Assembly: GCF_029960785.1 (NCBI RefSeq)
Contig: NZ_JASBQE010000047.1
Coordinates: 1 to 64,000, forward strand
Length of the DNA stretch: 64,000 nucleotides
Direction of reading: 5' to 3'
From: Polyangium sp. 15x6
Lineage (GTDB): Bacteria; Myxococcota_A; Polyangia; Polyangiales; Polyangiaceae
Shown: positions 25,326 through 33,202 of the stretch, in pieces
Layout of the letters: each line of letters begins with the position of its first letter
Numbering within the stretch: the first letter of the stretch is position 1
Notes under the pieces: model-generated
Databases searched by the model: none
The model's input: only the letters and a program-made list of their open reading frames with translations
Told to the model about the DNA's origin: nothing
Program-made: the position numbers and the translations under genes

Positions 25326-25976
25326 ATGCGAACGATCTTCGTCGACGTGGATGTGCAGAACGATTTCTGCGAACCGAGCGGCTCGCTTTACGTGAAGGGA
25401 TCGCCGACCGACGCGATGCGGAAGCTCGTCGCGTACGCGGTCGCGCATCACATCCCGATCGTCGGATCGGTCGACTCGCACGCCTGGGACGCGTGGGAGT
25501 TCGCCTCCACCAGCGGCACGGGTCCGAACGGGGAAAAGCCCAACTTTCCGGACCACTGTGTGAAGGGTACGCCGGGCTGGCTGAAGGTCGACGGCACGCT
25601 GCCACCGCGCTTCCGGTTCGTGCCGAACGTCGCGGACGCGCCGATCGCGCCGATCGTGGACGAGGTCGTCCGCGGCGCCACGCAAGGCGTGTACTTCGAG
25701 AAGGAGGTCTACAGCCTCTTCGTGAATCCACTCGCCGATCCGTTCGTGAAGGCGCTCGCCGCTCGGTACGACGAGCCGCTCTCGTTCGTCGTCTTCGGCG
25801 TGGCCACGGACTACTGCGTGCGCGCCGCGGCGCTCGGGCTCGCGGAGCGCGGGTATGCGACGACGCTGGTCACCGATGCGAGCGCAGGCATCACGGAGGA
25901 GGGCGTCGCGCGTGCGCTGGAAGAGATGAAGAGCGCCGGCGTGAAACTCGCGAAGTCGTCCCAGGTGATGCGGTGA
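25326..25976 (+). CDS. pncA: Nicotinamidase (isochorismatase superfamily)
   Basis: 216 residues. Turns nicotinamide into nicotinate for the enzyme encoded just upstream. Catalytic residues are visible: Asp9 in VDVQNDF, the Lys in YFEKEVYS, and the nucleophile Cys in VATDYCVRAAALGL. Metal ligands appear in SVDSHAWD. The cis-peptide region VFGVATDY is intact. Its ATG is preceded by GGAGGG. The stop overlaps the NUDIX GTG start (GTGA), so translation is coupled. The gene order pncB-pncA is a direct pathway order. Confidence 0.94.
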   Translation: MRTIFVDVDVQNDFCEPSGSLYVKGSPTDAMRKLVAYAVAHHIPIVGSVDSHAWDAWEFASTSGTGPNGEKPNFPDHCVKGTPGWLKVDGTLPPRFRFVPNVADAPIAPIVDEVVRGATQGVYFEKEVYSLFVNPLADPFVKALAARYDEPLSFVVFGVATDYCVRAAALGLAERGYATTLVTDASAGITEEGVARALEEMKSAGVKLAKSSQVMR

Positions 25977-26542
25977 GCGACAAGGAGTACCCGAAGCCGA
26001 GCTTGACGGCGGACGTCGTCACGTTCTCGCTCGACGACGAGGGCCGTATCTCCGTGCTGCTCATCCAGCGCGGCAAGGATCCTTTCGCGGGGCGATGGGC
26101 GATCCCCGGCGGGTTCTGCGAGCCCTCGGAGACGGTGCGCGAGAGCGCAGCGCGCGAGCTGGTGGAGGAGACGGGCATTCGAGATCTGCCGATGGTCGAG
26201 CTCGGCGTGTTCTCGCGGCCAGGCCGTGATCCACGCGGATGGGTCGTGAGCGTCGCGCACGTCGCGATTCTCCCAGCCGACCGGCGCGACGAGGCGAAGG
26301 GCGGCGACGACGCGCGAGCCGCGAAGTTCTTCTCGATCGGCCTGGACGAGCGTGGTCGCGTGACGCTCACGGCCGACGGCGAGGAGGCGGGCCCACTCGC
26401 ATTCGATCACGACGAGATCCTCGCGCGGTCGATCGCGCGGCTCGAGGCGAGCTCGGACATGCTGGGGCCGATGCTCTTCGGTCGACCCATGTCGGGCGAA
26501 GAGGCGCAACGAGCGATCGAGACGGCGCTCTCGCGAGGATGA
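25973..26542 (+). CDS. NUDIX hydrolase (ADP-ribose pyrophosphatase/NrtR-like)
   Basis: 189 residues from the GTG that overlaps the pncA stop. The NUDIX box is complete: GGFCEPSETVRESAARELVE then ETGI, within residues about 45-68. The N-terminal SLTADVVTFSLDDEGRISVL matches the ADP-ribose/NrtR branch. NrtR also has a C-terminal winged helix that represses NAD genes; the tail here (about 140-189) is short, so hydrolase activity seems more likely than repression. In this operon it probably clears ADP-ribose or oxidised nucleotides formed during NAD turnover. coaE starts 1 bp after its stop. Confidence 0.9.
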   Translation: MSDKEYPKPSLTADVVTFSLDDEGRISVLLIQRGKDPFAGRWAIPGGFCEPSETVRESAARELVEETGIRDLPMVELGVFSRPGRDPRGWVVSVAHVAILPADRRDEAKGGDDARAAKFFSIGLDERGRVTLTADGEEAGPLAFDHDEILARSIARLEASSDMLGPMLFGRPMSGEEAQRAIETALSRG

Positions 26543-26543
26543 A

Positions 26544-27158
26544 ATGGCCTTCGTATTCTTCGGCCTGACGGGCGGAATCGCGTGCGGCAAGAGCACGGTC
26601 GCAGCGCGCTTGCGCGAGCAAGGCGTGCAGGTGATCGACGCAGACGTGGTGGCGCGTCAGGCCGTCGCACCGGGGACGAGCGGGCTCACGGAGATCGTAA
26701 AACTGTTCGGCGAAGGCGTGCTTCGGCACGACGGCACGCTCGATCGAGGCAAGCTCGGGGCAATCGTGTTCGGCGACGAGGAGAAGCGCCGCGCGCTGAA
26801 CCGGATCCTGCACCCACGCATCGGTGCGCGGACGATGATGCTCGCGCAAGAACTCGCCCAGCGCGGCGAGCCGCTCGCATGTTACGAGGCAGCGCTGCTC
26901 GTGGAGAACGGTCTGCAGGACGCCTTCCGCCCGCTCGTCGTGGTGACCGCACCCGAAGAGGTGCAGGTCCAGCGCACGATGGTGCGCGACGGGCTCGACG
27001 AGAAGGCAGCACGCGCGCGAATCCGCGCGCAGATGCCAGTCGCCGAGAAGGTAAAGGTCGCCGACTACGTAATCGACACGAGCGGCACGATGGAGCAAAC
27101 GATCCAGCGCGCCGACGAGGTACTCGCCGCGATCCGCGCGAAGGCAGCCGAGAGCTAG
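26544..27158 (+). CDS. coaE: Dephospho-CoA kinase
   Basis: 204 residues, normal length. Phosphorylates the 3' hydroxyl of the ribose of dephospho-CoA, the last step of CoA synthesis. The P-loop GGIACGKST (10-18), the substrate motif VIDADVVARQAV, HPRIGARTM and the lid RDGLDEKAARARIRAQMP are all present. It is the last gene of the pncB-pncA-NUDIX-coaE unit, starting 1 bp after the NUDIX stop. A repeat element starts about 25 bp after its stop and may end the transcript. Confidence 0.95.
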   Translation: MAFVFFGLTGGIACGKSTVAARLREQGVQVIDADVVARQAVAPGTSGLTEIVKLFGEGVLRHDGTLDRGKLGAIVFGDEEKRRALNRILHPRIGARTMMLAQELAQRGEPLACYEAALLVENGLQDAFRPLVVVTAPEEVQVQRTMVRDGLDEKAARARIRAQMPVAEKVKVADYVIDTSGTMEQTIQRADEVLAAIRAKAAES

Positions 27159-27183
27159 GCGGTTTCAACCTGGGGACGTGGAG

Positions 27184-27483
27184 CCGGGGCGCTGCCCCGG
27201 ACCCCGCGGGGGCTGTCCGCCCCTCGACCCGGACCAGGGCAAGCCCTGGACTCGGGGTGGAAGAACTGCGCTCCGCGCAGTTCTTCCAACGGGCCGGTGA
27301 GACAGCCTTGCCGGTCGAAATGTCAGCGCGGCGGTCTCAGTTGGCAGGCCTGCTCGCCGGTCTTGCCTCGACCTGTTCGATGAACTGCGCATTGCGCAGT
27401 TCATCGACCCCGGGTCCAGCGCTTGCGCTGGTCCGGGTCCAGGGGCGGATAGCCCCGGTGGGGCCTGGGGCAAAGCCCCAGCG
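27184..27483. repeat. Composite palindromic element, copy 4 (complete)
   Basis: Runs from CCGGGGCGCTGCCCCGG through CCAGGGCAAGCCCTGG, a hairpin GGAAGAACTGCGC with loop TCC (about 27259-27287), the core, a GATGAACTGCGC hairpin with loop ATT (27378-27406), CCAGCGCTTGCGCTGG and CTGGGGCAAAGCCCCAG. It fills the gap between convergent stops at 27158 and 27498 and ends about 14 bp from the latter. No gene is seen. Confidence 0.9.
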
Positions 27484-27497
27484 AGACGCCTCCGTAC

Positions 27498-28004
27498 TCA
27501 AACGCGCCTCGCGCGAAGCGTGGCTTCGTCGCGGGCCCAGGTGACGCGGATGAATGCGGCTGCGTTGCCGCCTTGGTCGGGGTGCGTCTCCAGCGCGAGA
27601 CGTCGGAAGGCGCGGCGGATGTCGTCTGGGGAGGCGGTCTTTGGCAGGCCGAGGACTTCGAAGGGGCAGATGTCGGGTTCGGCGACGGAGGGCACGAATC
27701 TGCGACGTTTCTGTCGTGAATCCTTGGGCGGTGGTTCTTCGTGGCGGGTGCGTTCTTTGGACTCGACCCACGGCGACTGACCTGCTTGCACGCGGATCCA
27801 GGCGCGCGCCCAGATGGCTTCGACCTCGCGCAGGGGCTGGCCGGCGGCGCGCTCGGCTTGCTTGCGTGCTTCTTCGAGCGTCTTGGCCCCGCCGGAGAAG
27901 GCGTCTGGCTTGCGGAAGGGCGTGCGCGTGGGCTCGCCCGTCCACCAGGCGCACCAGAGATAACGACGGCGCTTGGTGGTGGTGATGGAGACGACGCCGG
28001 ACAT
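27498..28004 (-). CDS. J-domain (DnaJ-like) protein with novel N-terminal region
   Basis: 168 residues. The C-terminal 60 residues are a J domain: DICPFEVLGLPKTASPDDIR, then FRRLALETHPDQGG with the HPD triad, and a final helix that ends soon after. HPD stimulates Hsp70 ATPase. The N-terminal 105 residues (LWCAWWTGEPTRTPFR, EARKQAERAAGQPLREVEAI) are of a kind I do not recognise and may choose the client. J domains are usually N-terminal, so the C-terminal placement is uncommon. Divergent from the AraC regulator with 86 bp between. Confidence 0.85.
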   Translation of the reverse strand: MSGVVSITTTKRRRYLWCAWWTGEPTRTPFRKPDAFSGGAKTLEEARKQAERAAGQPLREVEAIWARAWIRVQAGQSPWVESKERTRHEEPPPKDSRQKRRRFVPSVAEPDICPFEVLGLPKTASPDDIRRAFRRLALETHPDQGGNAAAFIRVTWARDEATLRARRV

Positions 28005-28090
28005 GAGAGACTTCGGCGCGAAGGATGGCTGCGAAGTGGGGGGCTGTCACGTGGTCGACGCTGCGGCGATGCGAGACCACGCTCTTGCTC

Positions 28091-28933
28091 ATGCCGTCGT
28101 TGATGTACCGACCTGGGGCTCCGCTGGGTGCGTTCGTCGACTGCTTCTGGCACTACGACGGCGACCCTGCGCCTGCGGCCCGTGAGCGTGCTCTTCCCTC
28201 TGGCAGCCTCGATCTCGTCATCAACCTCGACGCCGATTGCCTCGAGTTCTTTGCGGTCGATGCCGTGACGCCGCTCGGGCCGCTGCCTGGCATCGTGCTC
28301 AGTGGCGCCGCTGCTGGCTTCGTCACCATCGGCCCGCGACCACGAACCACCGTCATGGGCGTGCACTTCAAGCCGGGCGGCGCGTTTCCTTTTCTTGGTG
28401 TTCCGGCTGGTGACCTCGAAGGCGTGCAGGTCCCGCTCGAAGCGCTCTGGGGCCCGAGCGCGCGCGAGCTGCGGGAACGCCTCGCCGAGGCCGCCACGCC
28501 AACCCAACGCTTCGCGATGCTCGACGCTTGCTTGCGCGAGCGCGCGCGGAGACCGCTCGAGCGCCATCCCGCTGTCGCCGAAGCGCTCCGCGCCTTCGAG
28601 GATCCGTGGCTCGAGAGCGTGGCGCAGGTCAACGCGCGCACCGGCCTGTCGCCGCGCCAGCTCATCGCGCGTTTTCGCGACCAGGTCGGGCTCGCGCCGA
28701 AGAGCTACTGGCGCGTGCGACGTTTCCAGGCGGCGCTGCGACATCTGGAAAGCGCGCGCGACGCGCGCGGCGCCGCGATCGCCGCCGAGCATGGCTACTT
28801 CGACCAGGCCCACTACAACCGCGACTTCCGCGCGTTCACCGGCATGAGCCCGCGCGAGTATCTCGCGCGCGAATACGCGCGCCCGAACCACGTGCCCTTG
28901 CGCGGCAAAAATATCCAAGATCCCACCGCCTGA
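28091..28933 (+). CDS. AraC-family transcriptional regulator
   Basis: 280 residues from the ATG at 28091 (MPSLMYRPGAPLGAF), chosen as the usual start of this subfamily; 28025 is also open. The N-terminal ligand domain (about 5-150) is of the DUF6597 type (FVDCFWHYDG, ALPSGSLDLVINL). The C-terminal AraC domain (about 170-265) has GLSPRQLIARFRDQVGLAPK and FDQAHYNRDFRAFTGMSPRE. Members often control nearby enzymes; the methyltransferase gene 18 bp downstream is the natural target or partner. The inducer is unknown. Confidence 0.9.
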   Translation: MPSLMYRPGAPLGAFVDCFWHYDGDPAPAARERALPSGSLDLVINLDADCLEFFAVDAVTPLGPLPGIVLSGAAAGFVTIGPRPRTTVMGVHFKPGGAFPFLGVPAGDLEGVQVPLEALWGPSARELRERLAEAATPTQRFAMLDACLRERARRPLERHPAVAEALRAFEDPWLESVAQVNARTGLSPRQLIARFRDQVGLAPKSYWRVRRFQAALRHLESARDARGAAIAAEHGYFDQAHYNRDFRAFTGMSPREYLAREYARPNHVPLRGKNIQDPTA

Positions 28934-28951
28934 GCGCGGCACGGTCTGCGC

Positions 28952-29764
28952 ATGGACCATCCCGTCGAGACCACCGCTCTGCTCGTCGCCGCGATGCGCG
29001 CCGAGGAATCCACCCGCGGCGATCGCCTCTTCGAAGACCCCTTCGCGCACGACCTCGCAGGCGAGGCTGGACGCGCCGCGCTGCGCGACTACCGCGCCGC
29101 CACCGGCGCTTCCATTCCGATCATCGAGGTGCGCACGCGCTACTACGACGAGGCCCTCCTCCGCGCGCAAGACGCGGGCATCACGCAGTTCGTGATCCTC
29201 GCCGCCGGCATGGACGCGCGCGCGTATCGCCTCCCGTTTCACGGTCATGCGCGGTTGTTCGAGCTCGATCAACGCGCGATGATCGAGACCAAGGCGCGCG
29301 GCCTCTCCGCGGCGGAGCCTCGTTGTGATCGGCGCGCGCTCGCCGTGAATCTCGCCGAAGACTGGCCCGCCGTGCTCCTCGCTGCGGGCCTCGATCCGAA
29401 CGCGCCTACGGCTTGGCTCGCCGAAGGGCTCTTGCAGTATCTCGAGGCGAGCGTCGTGCATGGCCTCTTCGAGCGGATCGGTCGCCTCTCGGCCCGGGGC
29501 TCGGTCTTGCTCTACGACGTCGTCGGCGAAGCGCTCCTCTCGGTCATGCGCGAGTCCGTGCTCCGCTACATGCGCGAGCTCGGCGCGCCGTGGATCTTCG
29601 CGACCGACGACCCCGCTTCGCTCGCCGCCGCGCACGGCTTCCAGGCTGACATCACGGACGCGAGCGTGATCGGCAATGCGTGGGGTCGCTGGCCCTTTCC
29701 CGCCGCGCCGCCGGGCGTGCCCGGTGTCCCGCGCGGCTACCTCGTGGAAGCCCACAAACGCTGA
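28952..29764 (+). CDS. Class I SAM-dependent methyltransferase (TIGR00027/leucine carboxyl MT type)
   Basis: 270 residues. N-terminal MDHPVETTALLVAAMRAEES and DRLFEDPFAHDLAG, the SAM-binding loop FVILAAGMDARAYRL, acidic FELDQ, and WLAEGLLQYLEASVV identify the family that methylates carboxyl or hydroxyl groups of small molecules, often in secondary metabolism. It is downstream of the AraC gene (18 bp), probably one transcript. A long 21-bp tandem array begins 10 bp after the stop, unusual for a gene end. Confidence 0.92.
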   Translation: MDHPVETTALLVAAMRAEESTRGDRLFEDPFAHDLAGEAGRAALRDYRAATGASIPIIEVRTRYYDEALLRAQDAGITQFVILAAGMDARAYRLPFHGHARLFELDQRAMIETKARGLSAAEPRCDRRALAVNLAEDWPAVLLAAGLDPNAPTAWLAEGLLQYLEASVVHGLFERIGRLSARGSVLLYDVVGEALLSVMRESVLRYMRELGAPWIFATDDPASLAAAHGFQADITDASVIGNAWGRWPFPAAPPGVPGVPRGYLVEAHKR

Positions 29765-29773
29765 ACGACTGTG

Positions 29774-30130
29774 CCCTTGCGGGGAGCGACTGTGCCCTTG
29801 CGGAAAGCCGTCCCGCCCTTGCGGAACATCGTCCTGCCCTTGCGGGAAGCGACCCCGCCCTTGCGGAACATCGTCCTGCCCTTGCGGGAAGCGACCCCGC
29901 CCTTGCGGAACATCGTCCCGCCCTTGCGGGAAGCGACCCCGCCCTTGCGGAACATCGTCCCGCCCTTGCGGAACATCGTCCCGCCCTTGCGGAACATCGT
30001 CCCGCCCTTGCGGAACATCGTCCCGCCCTTGCGGAACATCGTCCCGCCCTTGCGGAACATCGTCCCGCCCTTGCGGGAAGCGACCGAGCCCTTGTGGAAC
30101 GCGACCCCGCCCTTGTGGAACGTGACCCCG
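29774..30130. repeat. Tandem array of about 17 units of 21 bp
   Basis: Units recur every 21 bp from CCCTTGCGG at 29774. Two subtypes exist: one continues GGAAGCGACCCCG, the other GAACATCGTCCCG. They alternate in the first part, then the second type repeats eight or nine times without change from about 29942, and the last units diverge (CTTGTGG). Because 21 is a multiple of 3, several frames stay open; none shows codon use or a start like a gene. It fills the 427 bp between the methyltransferase stop and the start at 30192. Confidence 0.92.
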
Positions 30131-30191
30131 TCCTTTGGGTGCCTGTCTTGATGTTCAGTGTTCGTCGTGGCAGCCTGAGCCCCGGGAGCGC

Positions 30192-31502
30192 ATGGCCTCG
30201 TTCGCATCCAAGCTCGCCCGCTTGCCGCCGATGCCTGGCGCCGCGCCTGCGCCTGTCGCCGCACCCGCGCCCGCGCCCGCCGCTCCGGCCCCCGAGCCCG
30301 TTCCCGTCCCCGAGAACGCCGCGGCCGCGCTCAAGTCAAAGCCGTCGCTCGACGAGCTCCGCGATCGGATCGCCCGCATCATCAGCAAAGCCGCGCCCAC
30401 CGCGCCGCGGCCCGATCCCACGCGCACCGAGCTTCCATTCTTCGTCGAGCACACGACGCGCGGTCCCCTCTACGTGCGTCGCGACCGCACGCCGCCCGCC
30501 GCGCGCGTCGGCCGGGCGCCGCTCGTCGCCGCGCGAGACGCGGAGCCGGGCTTGCTCTCGCTGCTCGCACTCGATCCCGCGCTCGCGACCTGCGACGCGC
30601 GGCGCGCGCTCTTCATCGACACCGAGACCACGGGCCTCCAGGGCGGCACGGGCACGGTCGCGTTCCTGCTCGGAATGTCGTTCTACGACGAGGCCCAAGG
30701 CGCGTTCATCCTGGAGCAAGCGCTGCTCCGGCGGCTCGGCGAGGAGGGGCCGATCCTGGAGCTGCTCGCGCGCAGGCTCGACGAGGCCTCGATGATCGTG
30801 ACGTTCAACGGCAAAGCCTTCGACATGCCGCTGCTCCGCGCGCGCTTCGTGATGAACCGCATGTCGCCGCCGCGGGAGCTGCCGCACCTCGATCTCGTGC
30901 ACGTCGCACGTCGCATCCACGGCCATCGGCTGAAGAGCCGCACGCTCGCCGCCATCGAGAGCGAGGTGCTCGGGCGCGAGCGGGTAGGCGACGTGGGCGG
31001 CGCAGACGTGGTCGCCTGTTACATGCACTATCTGCGGACGTCGGACGAGGGCGCGCTCTCCGGCGTGGTGACGCACAACGAGCACGACGTGCTGTCGATG
31101 GTGGCGCTCGTGGGTCTCTACGGCGAGCCGATGCACGGCGGGCTGCCCGGCGCAGATCTCGCCGGCGTGGCAAAGACGCTGCGTCGCGCAGGCGAGCTCG
31201 ATCGCGCCGCCGAGACAGCAGAGGCCGCCGTCGTGCGAGGCGGCGGGGCGCTGGCGAAGCGGACCCGCGGCGACATCGCAAAGGCACGCGGAGACAAGGC
31301 GCGCGCGCTGCTCGACTACGAGGCGCTCGCCGAGGAGATCGACGATTCCTCGGTGCGGCTGGAGCTCGCAAAGCTCTACGAGCACCACGTAAAATCATTC
31401 GCCGCAGCGCTCGCGCTCGTCGAGCAAGGGACCGGCGAAGCAGAAGCAGCCACGGAGAAGCGTCGCGCGCGGCTCCGGCGCAAGATCGAGAAGAGGCCGT
31501 GA
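30192..31502 (+). CDS. YprB-type ribonuclease H-like 3'-5' exonuclease
   Basis: 436 residues from the ATG at 30192 (MASFASKLARL); a start at 30135 would run into the tandem array. After an Ala/Pro-rich leader, the exonuclease domain (about 140-310) has the DEDD set: FIDTETTGLQGGTGT with Asp and Glu, FNGKAFDMPLLRARF with Asp, and HNEHDVLSMVAL with His and Asp. YprB-like proteins resemble DnaQ nucleases; substrate is undefined. Residues about 320-436 are helical TPR-like repeats. It overlaps the next gene by 4 bp (GTGA). Confidence 0.87.
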   Translation: MASFASKLARLPPMPGAAPAPVAAPAPAPAAPAPEPVPVPENAAAALKSKPSLDELRDRIARIISKAAPTAPRPDPTRTELPFFVEHTTRGPLYVRRDRTPPAARVGRAPLVAARDAEPGLLSLLALDPALATCDARRALFIDTETTGLQGGTGTVAFLLGMSFYDEAQGAFILEQALLRRLGEEGPILELLARRLDEASMIVTFNGKAFDMPLLRARFVMNRMSPPRELPHLDLVHVARRIHGHRLKSRTLAAIESEVLGRERVGDVGGADVVACYMHYLRTSDEGALSGVVTHNEHDVLSMVALVGLYGEPMHGGLPGADLAGVAKTLRRAGELDRAAETAEAAVVRGGGALAKRTRGDIAKARGDKARALLDYEALAEEIDDSSVRLELAKLYEHHVKSFAAALALVEQGTGEAEAATEKRRARLRRKIEKRP

Positions 31503-32014
31503 AGAGGTTCGTCCTGGCGCTCGCAGCGCTCCTCGCAGCGCCGAGCTGTGGATACCGAGTCGTGGGCGCCGAAGCAGCCTCCGCAAGCCCACTCGCCGTC
31601 CTACCCGCACCCGGCGTGGTCGCATCCGCCGTGGCCGAAGAGGGCGTCGTCGCCGGCGCACGCGCCGAGCTGGCCGCCACAGGTCTCCTCGCCTCATGTG
31701 ATCCCCGCACCGACACACGATGCCCAGCCCTCGTCGTCGAACTCGTACGCGTGGAGGAAGGCGGCGCCGCGCTAGGCGTCGAAACCCGAGACGGCCCACC
31801 CCTCGCACGCTCCGTAGTCTTCACACTCCGCGCCCGCGCCTTCATGCGTCGCACAAAAGACGCCCCCCCCGAACGTCTCGGCCCCGACCTCACCGTGCGC
31901 GAATTCGCCGCCCGACAGGACGACCCCACAGCGTTCCACGCAACCCGCGAAGAAACCCTCCGCCGCGCAGCCGAGCGCCTCGGCGCGCTACTCGTGCGTC
32001 GAGCTCTGGAGTGA
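31499..32014 (+). CDS. LptE-like outer-membrane lipoprotein
   Basis: 171 residues, GTG start coupled to the exonuclease stop. Lipobox APSCGYRVVG (Cys 17) followed by Gly-Tyr-Arg is the usual mature start of LptE, the plug partner of the LptD translocon that delivers LPS to the outer membrane. The rest is alpha/beta with a long C-terminal helix (REETLRRAAERLGALLVRR), as in LptE. Sequence identity in this family is very low, so the call rests on lipobox, size and helix pattern. lptD is not nearby. A repeat element begins 12 bp after the stop. Confidence 0.6.
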   Translation: MKRFVLALAALLAAPSCGYRVVGAEAASASPLAVLPAPGVVASAVAEEGVVAGARAELAATGLLASCDPRTDTRCPALVVELVRVEEGGAALGVETRDGPPLARSVVFTLRARAFMRRTKDAPPERLGPDLTVREFAARQDDPTAFHATREETLRRAAERLGALLVRRALE

Positions 32015-32025
32015 GCCACGGCGTA

Positions 32026-32368
32026 GCGCCGGGGTTTCACCCCGGACCCCGACCAGGGGTTGTCCACCCCTGGACCCGGACCAGCGCAAGCGCTGGACTC
32101 GTGGTCGATGAACTGCGCGATGCGCAGTTCATCGAACGGGCCAGGTCAAGACCGGCGACAGTCTTGCCAGTCGAAACCGCAGCGTCGACGTGCCTGCTCG
32201 AGCTGGGGCAGCGCTGCTGTCTCGGCTGGCAACACCGCTCCTGGTCTTGCGACGGGCCCGTCCGAGAAACCGCGCATCGCGCGGTTTCTCGGCCCTCGGT
32301 CCAGGCCGTGCCTGGTCCGGGGTGCAGGGGGCGGACAGCCCCCTGCTGGGGTGCGGGGCGACGCCCCG
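32026..32368. repeat. Composite palindromic element, copy 5 (divergent hairpins, longer core)
   Basis: The left arm matches other copies (CCGGGGTTTCACCCCGG, CCAGCGCAAGCGCTGG, GATGAACTGCGC hairpin with GAT loop). The right arm has a hairpin of different sequence, CCGAGAAACCGCGC with loop ATC (32262-32292), 14 perfectly paired bp, and CCAGGC-CGT-GCCTGG. The core is about 125 bp and itself an inverted repeat around a GTCAAGACC unit. It fills most of the 475 bp before the DUF72 gene; after it comes a short run of GCCTCC (32368-32391) and nothing else I can name. Confidence 0.87.
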
Positions 32369-32489
32369 CCTCCGCCTCCGCCTCCGCCTGGGGGTTTGCC
32401 CACTGGGCTCGACCCGTGTGCGGGTTCCTCGGGGCGGGGCCTTTCTCCAGCAATGACAAACAGCGGCGCGTACGCTACCGTGGGGAGCG

Positions 32490-33143
32490 ATGATTACCGT
32501 CGGCTGCGCCGGCTTTCCCGTCCCAGCGACGCGGTACTTCCGCGAATTCATGTTCGTGGAGGTTCAGGAGACCCACATGTCCATGCCTGGCCCTGGCACC
32601 ATCCGGCGGTGGCGGCGGGAGGCACCGGAGGGGTTTCGGTTTGCGTTGCTTGGTCCGCGTGAGGTGGGGCAGGAGGGGTTCCGGGACGGCAAGGTCATCG
32701 AGACGGCGCTGAAGGGACTCGAGGGCGTCGCGGAGGAGCTCGAGGCGAAGACGGCGGTCTTCGTTGCCCCGCCCGAGTTTGCGCCCAGCAAGACCAACAA
32801 GGGCATGCTCCGTGAGTTCCTCCACGCTGTCCGCTCGCGCTTCGACCGCGTCGTCTACGAGCCTGCGCCTGGGTGGGATCCTGACGAGTGTGACGAGCTC
32901 ACGCAGGAGGTCGGGGCCCTCGCGGCGCGGGATCCGCTGGTCTCGGGCCTCTCGAAGCTCCCGACGGGCTACTACCGGCTGCATGGACCTGCGGGCCACA
33001 AGTCGCGCTACGAGGACCCGGCCATCGAGAAGCTCGCCGACATTGCCCGCGGCGGAAGACACCACAAGGATGCGACGTACGTGTTCACGAACGTCGACAT
33101 GTTCGCGGACGCGAAGCGCTTCAAGAAGGCCTTGAAGCTCTAA
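32490..33143 (+). CDS. DUF72-family protein
   Basis: 217 residues, ATG preceded by GGGGAG. The start MITVGCAGFPV and aromatic/acidic strands FMFVEVQETHMSMPG match the DUF72 TIM-barrel family (YecE). Later hallmarks are also present: VFVAPPEF, RFDRVVYEPAPGW, GYYRLHGPAGHKSRY and the C-terminal TYVFTNVDMFADAKRF. It is shorter than the usual 240-280 residues. Catalytic role is unknown across the family. Single gene. Confidence 0.88.
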   Translation: MITVGCAGFPVPATRYFREFMFVEVQETHMSMPGPGTIRRWRREAPEGFRFALLGPREVGQEGFRDGKVIETALKGLEGVAEELEAKTAVFVAPPEFAPSKTNKGMLREFLHAVRSRFDRVVYEPAPGWDPDECDELTQEVGALAARDPLVSGLSKLPTGYYRLHGPAGHKSRYEDPAIEKLADIARGGRHHKDATYVFTNVDMFADAKRFKKALKL

Positions 33144-33202
33144 AGTTCGTGCCTCGCGGGCGGCCGCTTCTCGCGGGCGGGGGCTTGCGTTAGGCTGTCA
33201 TC

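Noticed and set aside
29737-30264. Heptapeptide-repeat frames in the 21-bp array on both strands
   Set aside because: Openness follows from a period divisible by 3; no ribosome site, no non-repeat domain, and frames on both strands look equally good.
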